Part shown: positions 18,894 to 27,366 of the stretch, piece after piece
Position numbering within the stretch: position 1 is the stretch's first letter
How the letters are laid out: each line of letters starts with the position of its first letter
Assembly (NCBI RefSeq): GCF_023502235.1
Contig: NZ_JAMFLY010000001.1
Span: 620,001-684,000, forward strand
Source of the DNA: Flagellimonas myxillae
GTDB lineage: Bacteria; Bacteroidota; Bacteroidia; Flavobacteriales; Flavobacteriaceae
Length of the DNA: 64,000 bases
Reading direction: 5' to 3'
The notes under the pieces: model-generated
What the model was told of the DNA's origin: nothing
What the model saw: only the letters and a program-made list of their open reading frames with translations
Databases searched by the model: none
Translations under genes and position numbers: made by a program

Positions 18894-20168
18894 ATGGAGA
18901 TTTCGCATATCACTAAAAGGGATTTTAGCACAAAACCCTTTGAATTATACAAAATTACCAATGCAATTTTGAAGGCAATGACGGCTGTGGAGCACGGTCA
19001 AATGTCGGATGCCCAAAGCATAGCACAAGGCGTTTATGAAGCTCTTTTGGAACGCAGGGGACAAGACGAAAACTACGTTCCCACGGTGGAGGAAGTGCAA
19101 GATATTGTAGAGCACAAATTAATGGCCAGTGAATTCCAAGATGTAGCCAAGGCCTACATTATTTACAGGAACCAACAGGCTTTGAGCAGGCAATCCAACA
19201 TTTTTGAGAAGCGCATCAACCTTAAACCATATGAATACCCTCAGTTATACGAATACGTGCCCGCCATACGTCATTCTTATTGGATTCACACAGAGTTCAA
19301 TTTCACCAGCGACATCCAAGATTTTAAATCCAGATTGACCGAAGTTGAGCGTAGTGCCATCAAAAATACTATGTTGGCCATTTCACAAATTGAGGTGGCC
19401 GTTAAGACTTTTTGGGGCGATATCTATCACCGAATGCCCAAACCGGAAATTGGCTCGGTAGGAGCCACTTTCGCGGAAAGTGAGGTACGTCACCACGATG
19501 CCTATTCCCATTTGTTGGAAATATTGGGATTGAACAAGGAGTTCGAAACCCTCAAGAAAAAACCTGTGATCATGAAGAGGGTCCAGTATTTGGAAACGGC
19601 CCTTAAAAACGCCAAAAGCGAGGACAATAAGGAATATGCGGAGTCCATTTTGCTCTTTTCCCTGTTCATCGAACACGTTTCCCTGTTTTCACAGTTCTTG
19701 ATCATCATGGCTTTCAATAAGCACAAAAACATGTTCAAGGGTATTTCCAATGTGGTGGAAGCGACTTCAAAGGAAGAACAGATCCATGGGGATTTTGGTA
19801 TTGATGTAATCAACATCATCAAAAAGGAAAACCCAACTTGGTTCGATGCCGAGTATCAGCAAACGATTCAGGAGTTGTGCGATAAAGCCTATGTCGCGGA
19901 GAGCAAAATTGTAGACTGGATCTTTGAGGAGGGCGAACTTGATTTCTTGCCAAAGGACGTCGTAAATGAGTTTATCAAAAACCGTTTCAACAATTCACTG
20001 GAGAGCATTGGCATCCAAAAAATGTTCGAAATCGATCAAGCATTGATAAAGCAAACCGAATGGTTCGATGATGAGATTATCGGCACAAAACATGGGGACT
20101 TCTTCGTAAAAAGATCCATTAACTACAGCAAAAGAACACAAAGTATAACCAGCGACGACCTTTTTTAA
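18894..20168 (+). CDS. nrdB: Ribonucleotide reductase small (radical) subunit with N-terminal ATP-cone
   Basis: A 424-residue class I small subunit. Residues 1-92 form an ATP-cone (ITKRDFSTKPFELYKITNAI through AKAYIIYRNQQ), a nucleotide-sensing domain normally found on NrdA. The ferritin-like core follows, with metal ligands Glu197 and His200 (ESEVRHHDAY), the tyrosine position Tyr204, Glu260 (LFIEHVSLF) and Glu295/His298 (KEEQIHGDF). The enzyme makes deoxyribonucleotides for DNA. ATP-cone NrdB proteins have been characterised in Leeuwenhoekiella blandensis, where dATP inhibits by oligomerising NrdB and the metal site can be dimanganese; the same regulation is inferred here. nrdA starts 3 bp after the stop. 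Confidence 0.96.
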   Translation: MEISHITKRDFSTKPFELYKITNAILKAMTAVEHGQMSDAQSIAQGVYEALLERRGQDENYVPTVEEVQDIVEHKLMASEFQDVAKAYIIYRNQQALSRQSNIFEKRINLKPYEYPQLYEYVPAIRHSYWIHTEFNFTSDIQDFKSRLTEVERSAIKNTMLAISQIEVAVKTFWGDIYHRMPKPEIGSVGATFAESEVRHHDAYSHLLEILGLNKEFETLKKKPVIMKRVQYLETALKNAKSEDNKEYAESILLFSLFIEHVSLFSQFLIIMAFNKHKNMFKGISNVVEATSKEEQIHGDFGIDVINIIKKENPTWFDAEYQQTIQELCDKAYVAESKIVDWIFEEGELDFLPKDVVNEFIKNRFNNSLESIGIQKMFEIDQALIKQTEWFDDEIIGTKHGDFFVKRSINYSKRTQSITSDDLF

Positions 20169-20171
20169 AAT

Positions 20172-21962
20172 ATGGAAAACAAAACCTTCGAAAAACCAAG
20201 CATCCAAAACGAAACCACCACAACCCAAAAACTGGTCGATGCCAGAAAAAAGGGTCTCACAGATCTTAAAACTTCAAAGGACAACGAGGGATTTAAATGG
20301 CTCAATGAACACAGTAGAAAGTTTTTGGGCTCCGGCTACCTAACAGAAGGAGCGACCCCGGAGAGTCGTATCCGGGAAATTGCGGATAGGGCGGAACAAA
20401 TTTTGCAGATTCCAGGCTATTCGGATAAGTTCTACAACTATATGTCCGAAGGGTATTTTTCCTTGGCGTCGCCCGTTTGGTCCAACTTTGGAAAGGAACG
20501 TGGATTGCCCATTAGCTGTTTTGGTTCCCATATTGATGATGATATGGGCAACATTCTCTATACCCAATCTGAGGTTGGGATGATGTCCAAATTAGGAGGT
20601 GGTACCTCAGGGTATTTTGGTAAAATAAGACATCGCGGGGCTCCGGTGAAAAATAATGGGGAGGCTTCTGGTGCGGTGCATATTATGCAATTGTTCGAAT
20701 CCATGGTCGATGTGGTTAGCCAAGGTTCGGTAAGACGAGGGCGTTTTTCTCCCTATCTACCGATAGAACATCCAGACATCAAGGAGTTTTTGGAAATTGG
20801 AACAGAAGGAAATCCTATTCAGCAACTTACGCATGGGGTCACCGTTACCAACCAATGGATGCAGGAAATGATTGATGGAGATGTGGACAAGCGTACCATT
20901 TGGGCCAAGGTGTTGCAGTGCAGGGGAGAAATGGGATATCCCTATGTCTTTTTTACGGACAATGCCAACAATGGCAGCGCCGATGTCTATCAAGACAAAG
21001 AACACAAAATCTATGCAAGCAACCTATGTACGGAAATCATGCTGCCGTCCAACGACAACTGGTCGTTTGTTTGTGTGCTTTCCAGTATCAACGTATTGCA
21101 TTATGACAAATGGAAGGATACCGATGCCGTGGAGACCATGGTGTTCTTCTTGGATGCCGTGATCACAGAATTTATTGAAAAACTGGAAGTTTATCGGGAT
21201 TCCGCCAATAGGGAGGATCGCCAGACCTTTTTGTTTATGGAGCGGGCCTACAACTTTGCCAAGGAAAACAGGGCCCTGGGCTTGGGCGCACTGGGTTGGC
21301 ACTCCTTATTGCAATCCAAACGAGTCGCATTTAATAGCCAAGAAGCATATAATTTGAACAACGAAATATTCAAAGCCATTAAGGAGCGATCGTACAAGGC
21401 CTCTGAAGCTTTGGCGGAACGTTTTGGGGAGCCTAAAGTGCTTAAGGGATACGGTAGACGAAATGCAACCCTTAACGCCATTGCACCCACGACCTCCTCG
21501 GCTTTTATTTTAGGTCAGGTATCCCAAGGTATAGAGCCCATTTGGTCCAACATCTATGTGAAGGATATAGCCAAGATCAAGGTTACCATTAAAAACCCTT
21601 TTTTAATGGATATGCTAGAGGAAAAAGGGCAGAATACAGACGAAGTTTGGAAAAGTATCCGGGATCGGGATGGGTCCGTACAACATTTAGACTTTTTGAC
21701 CGATGAGGAAAAGGCAGTTTTTAAAACGTATTCGGAGCTTGATCAATTGGATGTTATTTATCAGGCTGCAGCAAGGCAAAACCATATAGATCAAGGCCAA
21801 TCGGTAAATATTATTGTGCATCCCGATATGCCCACAAAGGATATCAACAAAATACACGTTACTGCGTGGAAATTGGGCCTAAAATCCCTCTACTACCAAC
21901 ATAGCATGAACGCGGCACAAAAGTTCAAACAGAAGAAAGAATGCACCAGTTGCGAAGCATAG
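20172..21962 (+). CDS. nrdA: Ribonucleotide reductase large (catalytic) subunit, without ATP-cone
   Basis: A 596-residue catalytic subunit. Active-site residues are Cys116 (PISCFGSH), Asn284/Cys286/Glu288 (SNLCTEIML), Cys301 (CVLSSINV), the radical-transfer tyrosine pair in SLYYQHS, and the C-terminal redox pair CTSC at 591-594. It starts directly with the reductase fold: no ATP-cone is present, which explains the short length compared with about 760 residues in enterobacterial NrdA. Activity control therefore appears to have been moved to the NrdB partner encoded just upstream. A strong terminator follows. Confidence 0.97.
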   Translation: MENKTFEKPSIQNETTTTQKLVDARKKGLTDLKTSKDNEGFKWLNEHSRKFLGSGYLTEGATPESRIREIADRAEQILQIPGYSDKFYNYMSEGYFSLASPVWSNFGKERGLPISCFGSHIDDDMGNILYTQSEVGMMSKLGGGTSGYFGKIRHRGAPVKNNGEASGAVHIMQLFESMVDVVSQGSVRRGRFSPYLPIEHPDIKEFLEIGTEGNPIQQLTHGVTVTNQWMQEMIDGDVDKRTIWAKVLQCRGEMGYPYVFFTDNANNGSADVYQDKEHKIYASNLCTEIMLPSNDNWSFVCVLSSINVLHYDKWKDTDAVETMVFFLDAVITEFIEKLEVYRDSANREDRQTFLFMERAYNFAKENRALGLGALGWHSLLQSKRVAFNSQEAYNLNNEIFKAIKERSYKASEALAERFGEPKVLKGYGRRNATLNAIAPTTSSAFILGQVSQGIEPIWSNIYVKDIAKIKVTIKNPFLMDMLEEKGQNTDEVWKSIRDRDGSVQHLDFLTDEEKAVFKTYSELDQLDVIYQAAARQNHIDQGQSVNIIVHPDMPTKDINKIHVTAWKLGLKSLYYQHSMNAAQKFKQKKECTSCEA

Positions 21963-22050
21963 CAAATTGTATTGGCCCATTTGGCAAGAAATGTTTGGCT
22001 TAATGTTGATAAATAGCAAGATATAGGAGTGATGATTCATTCATCCAAAA

Positions 22051-22080
22051 AAAAAGCACCGATTTTATCGGTGCTTTTTT
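22051..22080. terminator. Bidirectional intrinsic terminator after nrdBA
   Basis: GCACCGAT (22056-22063), loop TTT, ATCGGTGC (22067-22074), flanked by nine A and nine T residues. This perfect stem ends nrdBA transcription. From 22084 to 22297 I see no gene or clear site other than the leader of the following transporter. Confidence 0.95.
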
Positions 22081-22297
22081 TTTAATACGATCAATTGAAT
22101 TTCAATATTTTGAAATAGGTAATGTTCATTCCCAAATTAGGCTGATCACCTAGGTGGTAGAAGTTATGGACTATTGTGGTGGTTGTGAAAAATGGTTTAG
22201 CAAAGAATTGTCATTACGCAATTGCCGATTTAGTTGCTTATATTGCTTTAGATGACAATCCGCTTGGTCATCACAAGAACCTAACCAAACTAAACAA

Positions 22298-23575
22298 ATG
22301 GATAATCATCCGTCAACCAAAAACTCTTTTGTCAAAAAACTCCTTGCCCTTATTTTGGCATTTGGTCCCGGCATTTTTGCCATTGGATATACCATAGGTA
22401 CGGGAAGCGTTACTTCGATGATAGTTGCTGGCAGTACCTACGGAATGCAATTGCTGTGGGTATTGTTGTTGAGCTGCGTGTTCTCGGGCATTTTGATGTT
22501 CGTCTACGGCAATTACACTTTGATTACGGGGGAAACGGCCCTATTTGCCTTTAAAAAACATCTAAAATGGGGCAAGGTCATGGCGATTATGATCATCGTC
22601 GGGGTCGCCCTGGGCCAGTGGAATTCCTTAATGGGAATCATGGGGCTTTCCGCCAATATTATTTATGAAATTCTGGCCATTTACTTTCCAGGAATTGCAC
22701 CTTACCAATATGAAACCGTTCTTCTTATAGCCATCCTGGTAACAATAATAATGTATGCTTTACTCTTAGTGGGCAAGTACAGCTTTTTCGAGAAGATTCT
22801 TGTCATTTTTGTTACCATTATGGGGCTGTCCTTTCTTATATCACTCTTTTTGGTGTATCCCTTGCCATCAGAGGTGCTGGGCGGACTTGTGCCCTCGGTT
22901 CCAAAAGTGGAAGGCGGACAGATGATGGTTGCCGCTTTTGTAGGGACCACCATGGCTGCAGCCACATTTTTATCACGCCCCCTTTTCGTAAAAGGAAAGG
23001 GATGGACCATAAAAAATTTGAACGAACAAAAAAAGGATTCGATTGTAGCCGCAATATTGGTGTTCATGATAAGCGCAGCCGTGATGGCGGTGGCCTGCGG
23101 AGCCCTTTTTCATGAAGGCAAGCCAGTAACCAAGGTTTTGGATATGGTTTACACCCTTGAACCGGTCGCAGGAAAATTTGCGCTTACCCTATTCTTTTTT
23201 GGAACCTTGAGCGCTGGACTGTCCTCCATTTTTCCCATTTTACTGATCGCTCCCATCTTAATTGCGGATTACCAATCCGGGGAGTTGGACACCAGCTCCC
23301 GACAATTTAAGACCATAACCGCCTTTGCGTGCTTGTTTGCCCTCATAGTTCCCATATTTGGGGCCAATCCGGTGGAAATGCAGATCGTCTCCCAGATTTT
23401 CAATGTGTTTGTACTTCCCTTAGTGATTGTTGGCATCCTCTTGCTGATCAACAATAAAAAATTGATGCAGGGTCATAAGACTGGAATTGCTGTTAATTTG
23501 GGACTTATCGCTGCCCTGTTTTTTTCGTTGATCATATCTTACAATGGCATATTGGCATTGACGAGTTATTTCTAG
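22298..23575 (+). CDS. Nramp-like membrane transporter with atypical metal-site motifs
   Basis: A 425-residue polytopic protein of about 11 membrane helices with the Nramp pattern GPGIFAIGY at the first helix and the overall spacing of that family. The canonical first-helix Asp-Pro-Gly-Asn is replaced by Ile33-Gly-Thr-Gly (YTIGTGSVTS), and the sixth-helix Met-Pro-His becomes Met219-Ala-Ala (VGTTMAAATF). The residues that bind Mn or Fe in MntH are thus mostly absent, so the substrate may not be a classic transition metal. Its place behind nrdBA could hint at metal supply, but a terminator lies between them. Start ATG at 22298 gives a short hydrophilic N-terminus as usual. Confidence 0.85.
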   Translation: MDNHPSTKNSFVKKLLALILAFGPGIFAIGYTIGTGSVTSMIVAGSTYGMQLLWVLLLSCVFSGILMFVYGNYTLITGETALFAFKKHLKWGKVMAIMIIVGVALGQWNSLMGIMGLSANIIYEILAIYFPGIAPYQYETVLLIAILVTIIMYALLLVGKYSFFEKILVIFVTIMGLSFLISLFLVYPLPSEVLGGLVPSVPKVEGGQMMVAAFVGTTMAAATFLSRPLFVKGKGWTIKNLNEQKKDSIVAAILVFMISAAVMAVACGALFHEGKPVTKVLDMVYTLEPVAGKFALTLFFFGTLSAGLSSIFPILLIAPILIADYQSGELDTSSRQFKTITAFACLFALIVPIFGANPVEMQIVSQIFNVFVLPLVIVGILLLINNKKLMQGHKTGIAVNLGLIAALFFSLIISYNGILALTSYF

Positions 23576-23607
23576 GATAGGGGCAACCCACAGTGAATAC
23601 TGCTTAT

Positions 23608-25365
23608 CTAGGGAACAAGGGTTTCTTTTTGGTTGTTAATGGCGAACAACTGAAACTTTAGGTTGGGTTGGCTAAGTTTAAAAACCCGTATTTCCTTTTT
23701 TTCTGACGGCTTACCGTAGTCAAAGTACACTGTTGCCTTTAGGTAGGTAGGGGTAACATCAAGGTCTCCTAAATAGTTGATGTTTATTTTCCAATCCCCT
23801 TTGGTGTTGTCGTCCAAAAAGAACTGCTTACTGCTATACCCTTTTATTTTTGCTGTGTTTTGGCCGGTTTCTTCATGGGATGCATGGTTGCTCCAACTAT
23901 CAAAATAACTCAAAGGATCTACCACTTGAAGTTCAAAATCGGCATCACTGCGATTCCATTCCAAGACCAAGCGGGTGTCATGGTTGTCCAGTTTCTTTAA
24001 GATACCATTGTTATCAAGAGAAGCGTCTTTGCCAACCAAGCGAATCAAATTGTCCGACTCTGTTGCCATCAGCAAATCGCTTCCATATTTATCATAGGGA
24101 ATTGTATCCAAGATGGAAACTGCTCTTTCATATTGCGTATACACCAATAGGGCTTTGTTGTAATTCCCTGTTTGCGCATAAGCGTTAGCCAGGTTTCGAT
24201 GCGATTGCGCATCTCTCGTTTTAAGTTTAAGTGCTTTTAAATATAATTCCAATGCAATATCCCATTGACCCAGTTCCTCGTAATGGAAGGCAAGGGCTTT
24301 TAGAAATTCTGCATTATCCGAAAGTTCGGAATTGGCCAGATCCAGGATTTCTTTAGACGTTTTGGTATTCTTAAATCTGTCTTTGACAAAATTGGCTATT
24401 TCCAGAAAATCCGAAGGGGAAGGTTCGTTGTTGGATTCCACTTGCTTTTTGAGCAATCTAAAAACCTCTTTTTCCGTTGCGGCTTTTTCAAATGCTTTAA
24501 GATGGGAAGCAATATTTGGAACATAAGGGGCAGGTGCAAGCGCCTTATGGCTTAAACTGTCCATAAGCGCACCGTTGTCGTAAACCCTGGTTACTCCTAG
24601 TTCATCAATACGATTGGCCTGCTTGGTATTGATGATGATTACGCCTCCAACACCTTTTGGTCCATAACGTCCTATGGCCCCGTTCCCAATCATTACAGCA
24701 ATTCTATCAATTTCATCCACGGAAAGATAGGTGGGTGGTCTTTCATAATATATGCCATCTACCTCATATATGGCCGGTGTTTCCCCCCATATGCTAAAAT
24801 CCCTTAAAAAAACTGAATCCCTTGTTTCACTGATTCTCATGGTGGGATAATACACTCTTAGGGCTTCGAGAAAATCGATGCCGATGGCCCTTAAATCTTC
24901 CTTGTCTATGATTCTCATGGATGACGAAGATTTATCTTTATCCAAAATGCCGCGGGAAGTTTTTATAAGATTTTTATCGTAGGGATAATCCGCCATCAAT
25001 TCCTTTTGTGACCGTCGCAGGCCTCTTTTGATTACGACCTCATCCAATTTTTCTGTTTTCGTGTCCAACCGAACATTGGGGTTATCCAAAATTTCGTCAA
25101 CAGTTACCTCGACAGTTTTCATTCCCACATAGGAAAACATCAAAACATCTGTGGTCTGAACCACGATGGAATATCGCCCTTTTTTATTGGTCTTGGTGCC
25201 TTTAGAAGTGCCCTTTACAGTGACATTTGCGTGGGAAACAGGTTTGCTGAGATGCGTAACATGACCATGTATCCGTATTGCTTCCTGACTATAACCAGAT
25301 GGGCAGCATAAAACAGCCCAAAGAAAGAGTATCGGCTTTAGGTTATATGGATTTTTTCGTCCCAC
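23608..25365 (-). CDS. Barrel-less TonB-plug/TPR secreted protein
   Basis: A 585-residue protein with a signal peptide ending PSGYSQ. A CarboxypepD_reg-like domain (about 30-100; NVTVKGTSKGTKTNKKGRYS) is followed by a TonB-receptor plug-like domain (about 150-255; IYEVDGIYYERPPTYLS and GRYGPKGVGGVIIINTK). No beta-barrel follows. Instead there are TPR helices (about 350-430; ALELYLKALKLKTRDAQSHR) and a C-terminal beta domain like DUF2135 (about 480-585; GDWKININYLGD, KATVYFDYGKPS). The paralogue at 38530-40272 has the same order. Role unknown; the plug may have been reused as a periplasmic or outer-membrane adaptor. It is convergent with the transporter gene. Confidence 0.8.
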   Translation of the reverse strand: MGRKNPYNLKPILFLWAVLCCPSGYSQEAIRIHGHVTHLSKPVSHANVTVKGTSKGTKTNKKGRYSIVVQTTDVLMFSYVGMKTVEVTVDEILDNPNVRLDTKTEKLDEVVIKRGLRRSQKELMADYPYDKNLIKTSRGILDKDKSSSSMRIIDKEDLRAIGIDFLEALRVYYPTMRISETRDSVFLRDFSIWGETPAIYEVDGIYYERPPTYLSVDEIDRIAVMIGNGAIGRYGPKGVGGVIIINTKQANRIDELGVTRVYDNGALMDSLSHKALAPAPYVPNIASHLKAFEKAATEKEVFRLLKKQVESNNEPSPSDFLEIANFVKDRFKNTKTSKEILDLANSELSDNAEFLKALAFHYEELGQWDIALELYLKALKLKTRDAQSHRNLANAYAQTGNYNKALLVYTQYERAVSILDTIPYDKYGSDLLMATESDNLIRLVGKDASLDNNGILKKLDNHDTRLVLEWNRSDADFELQVVDPLSYFDSWSNHASHEETGQNTAKIKGYSSKQFFLDDNTKGDWKININYLGDLDVTPTYLKATVYFDYGKPSEKKEIRVFKLSQPNLKFQLFAINNQKETLVP

Positions 25366-25477
25366 CTGATAGGATTATTTAACACGTTTTCAAGATATAA
25401 GATAATAATTTGAAACTACTTAGTTGTTAAATTAAATTAAACGAACATTGTAAACTCGGTGTATTAAATGCTACTGA

Positions 25478-25610
25478 GCTGCCGCTAGATTATAACTAGT
25501 AGTTACGGAAACAACCAACAGCCAGTCTCATCATAAGGGACTATTTTTTTTGGATTAAGTTTGATATTAGAATATGGGTTGATTGCAACAAGATGCAATC
25601 TTGCGGCAGT
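25478..25610. repeat. About 132-bp direct repeat, left copy
   Basis: Begins AGCTGCCGCTAG, contains ACAACCAACAGCCAGTCT (25511-25528) and ends with the palindromic CAAGATGCAATCTTGC (25589-25604). The same three blocks at the same spacing recur at 26140-26270. The two copies bracket two small membrane-protein genes. Confidence 0.7.
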
Positions 25611-25649
25611 GATGGGCAATGTCTAGTTAAACTTCCAAACCAATGTAAA

Positions 25650-25847
25650 ATGAATATAGGAAAACTAGTAATCGGAATATTCTTGGTGCTATTGTCTTTG
25701 GCGTATTTTGTCTACACTTTACGAAGTATGTTGAAAGATGAGAACTATAGGCCAATTCTATTTTCCTTTGATATTAAAATATTATTTGCCACCGTTGCGA
25801 TTTGCGTTGTTGGTTTAATCTTAATTTATCGTGAGGTTTTTGAGTAA
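25650..25847 (+). CDS. Small two-helix membrane protein
   Basis: The preferred start at 25650 gives 65 residues: a membrane helix near residues 4-24 (LVIGIFLVLLSLAYFVYTL), a short charged loop (LKDENYRP), and a second helix (IKILFATVAICVVGLILIY). A longer frame from 25593 would begin inside the left direct repeat and is less likely. No family recognised. It sits in a 530-bp unit bounded by direct repeats, together with the next small gene. Confidence 0.6.
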   Translation: MNIGKLVIGIFLVLLSLAYFVYTLRSMLKDENYRPILFSFDIKILFATVAICVVGLILIYREVFE

Positions 25848-25929
25848 AAAGAATCTATTTAATTTGTGTAAAGGGAGTATGAGTAAATGCATACATTTTT
25901 AGGAATTGGGACGAAGTTAATCTTACTTT

Positions 25930-26133
25930 ATGAAAAAAGTTTTGAACATTATAGGTGTGACCTTGGGCTGTTTTGCTATGTATTATCAGGTGTTAAACTT
26001 TGTCTTTGTTAATCTAAATAGAAGTTCCAACGATACTAAAAACTATATTTTCGATGACATTGCTCAACTAACAACAGTTTTAATTTTGCTTTTATTCATA
26101 CTTTTTTGCTTAAAAAGTTTGAGGGAAGCTTAA
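25930..26133 (+). CDS. Small two-helix membrane protein
   Basis: 67 residues starting MKKVLNIIGVTLGCFAMYYQ, a first helix, then a polar loop (NRSSNDTKNYIFDD) and a second helix (LTTVLILLLFILFCLKSL). It lies 82 bp after the preceding small gene and just before the right-hand direct repeat. No family recognised. A plain membrane role is all that can be stated. Confidence 0.6.
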   Translation: MKKVLNIIGVTLGCFAMYYQVLNFVFVNLNRSSNDTKNYIFDDIAQLTTVLILLLFILFCLKSLREA

Positions 26134-26139
26134 TAGCAC

Positions 26140-26270
26140 AGCTACCGCTAGTTTCCAACTAGTTGTCAAAGAAACAACCAACAGCCAGTCTTTTTGTTAG
26201 AGGATTTTTTTAGACCAAGATTTATATCGGAACAATGAATGTTTGCCACAAGATGCAATCTTGCAATAGG
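26140..26270. repeat. About 132-bp direct repeat, right copy
   Basis: Begins AGCTACCGCTAG followed by the inverted CTAGTTTCCAACTAG, contains ACAACCAACAGCCAGTCT (26174-26191) identical over 18 bp with the left copy, and ends with CAAGATGCAATCTTGC (26249-26264). The intervening bases have diverged. Confidence 0.7.
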
Positions 26271-26283
26271 GCGGGGTCTAAAT

Positions 26284-26733
26284 CTAGGGTGAGCGTGTCC
26301 AATAGTCCATGACCAGCACATCTTCAATATGCGGCGAAGCCAGTTCCACAAAAGCTTTATGGTCTGGATGGGGGAGGTAGGCGTCCCTGTCTTTTTCGTT
26401 TTTGAAGGTGATAAAAAAACAATGGGTAAACCCTTTATCCAACCCCTCCGGACTGTTGTTCAATCCCCACTCATAATCCACTATTTCCTTTATTTTGGAC
26501 GATAGGTCCCCAAAAGTGTCCTCAATTTGCTTTAGTTGTTCCGCAGTAGTTTCCGATTTGAACTTAAACAGCACCACATGCCGAAGTACACTATCTTGTG
26601 GCATAGTATTCCCCGCAATTTGTTCGTTGTTACTTGCCATTTCTTCGATTTTGGTTGATGCATTCGCGGACATAAAGCCCAATGTCACTACTAGGATTGG
26701 AATTAGTGTTCTAATTGATTTCATAACGTTCAT
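26284..26733 (-). CDS. Secreted Dabb (stress-responsive A/B barrel) domain protein
   Basis: 149 residues if translated from the ATG at 26731-26733; a longer frame to 26784 adds an unlikely leader. The N-terminus (MNVMKSIRTLIPILVVTLGF) is a signal peptide. The Dabb domain runs from about residue 50 (LRHVVLFKFKSETTAEQLKQ) to the end (AFVELASPHIEDVLVMDYW), with the typical central DYEWGLNNSPEGLDKGFTHC part. Dabb proteins form dimeric alpha/beta barrels of mostly unknown function. Transcription appears independent of its neighbours. Confidence 0.85.
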   Translation of the reverse strand: MNVMKSIRTLIPILVVTLGFMSANASTKIEEMASNNEQIAGNTMPQDSVLRHVVLFKFKSETTAEQLKQIEDTFGDLSSKIKEIVDYEWGLNNSPEGLDKGFTHCFFITFKNEKDRDAYLPHPDHKAFVELASPHIEDVLVMDYWTRSP

Positions 26734-26984
26734 TTGACCATGGTCGAATTTAGAAAAAATTACCGTTGTATTCCCAATTCCCAACTATTCACTAACCACA
26801 TGGCCAAATTCCAAAATCCAAAACTCTAAAAATCCAACCATCTACCATCCAGCCCAAAACAATTTTTCAATTCAATTGAAAAAAATAGAATTTAAGGATC
26901 GGAAACAATAAGGTGTTTGCAACAAAGCTATTCGGGGTAAAATAATCTGGGATTGATAGTGCGTGCAACTGTTTTATAGCGAAC

Positions 26985-27353
26985 CTAACATTCTGCCATT
27001 GGGTTAGGGTAGTTGTCCGATTGATCCTCCAAGGTATTGTCCAAACAGGCAAAATCTTTTTCTAGTAGGAGGAACAGCTCTTGTCCATTCTCCAACTTCA
27101 TATAGTTTTGGAAACCCACCAGATCGTTCTCAAACCACACTTGGCTATCACTTTTTGGAACATACAGTGTAATGGTATTCTCCTTGAAATCTGCTTTTAA
27201 TTCTTTTATGTTGTCAAGAGCTTGTACGCCATAGTCGAAAGAAATGTGCCCGAACGCTGTTTTTTCCGTAAAACTTCCAGTTCTTGAAAAGGTTTCCACC
27301 TCAGATTTGGTAAGTCTGAACCGAATTGAATTTCCTTTGATTCTAATTTTCAT
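26985..27353 (-). CDS. DUF7009 family small protein at the end of the nap operon
   Basis: 122 residues with no signal peptide. The N-terminus MKIRIKGNSIRFRLTKSEVE and the central ADFKENTITLYVPKSDSQVW are characteristic of the DUF7009 family of flavobacteria. The C-terminal part is acidic and Cys-containing (CLDNTLEDQSDN, then PMAEC). It lies 13 bp after the NrfD-like gene, so it is expressed with the nitrate reductase genes. A cytoplasmic role in cofactor or enzyme maturation is inferred from position only. Confidence 0.75.
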   Translation of the reverse strand: MKIRIKGNSIRFRLTKSEVETFSRTGSFTEKTAFGHISFDYGVQALDNIKELKADFKENTITLYVPKSDSQVWFENDLVGFQNYMKLENGQELFLLLEKDFACLDNTLEDQSDNYPNPMAEC

Positions 27354-27366
27354 TTTGTTGTACCGA

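Noticed and set aside
22176..22397. 73-residue frame before the Nramp-like gene
   Set aside because: Overlaps the real gene in another frame and has no recognisable domain or signal.
23588..23599. Third copy of the hairpin repeat (shared CCCACAGTGAAT)
   Set aside because: Only 12 bases match and no hairpin follows; probably chance or a small remnant.
25361..25380. AACACGTT site near 25373 as another LacI operator
   Set aside because: The half-site order differs from the PUL-2 operator, so it does not match the motif.
25478..26270. Integron attC sites
   Set aside because: The repeats lack the GTTRRRY/RYYYAAC ends and no integrase is present.
26863..26883. AT-rich palindrome TTTTTCAATTCAATTGAAAAA
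   Set aside because: Low complexity and about 130 bp from the nearest start; no clear role.
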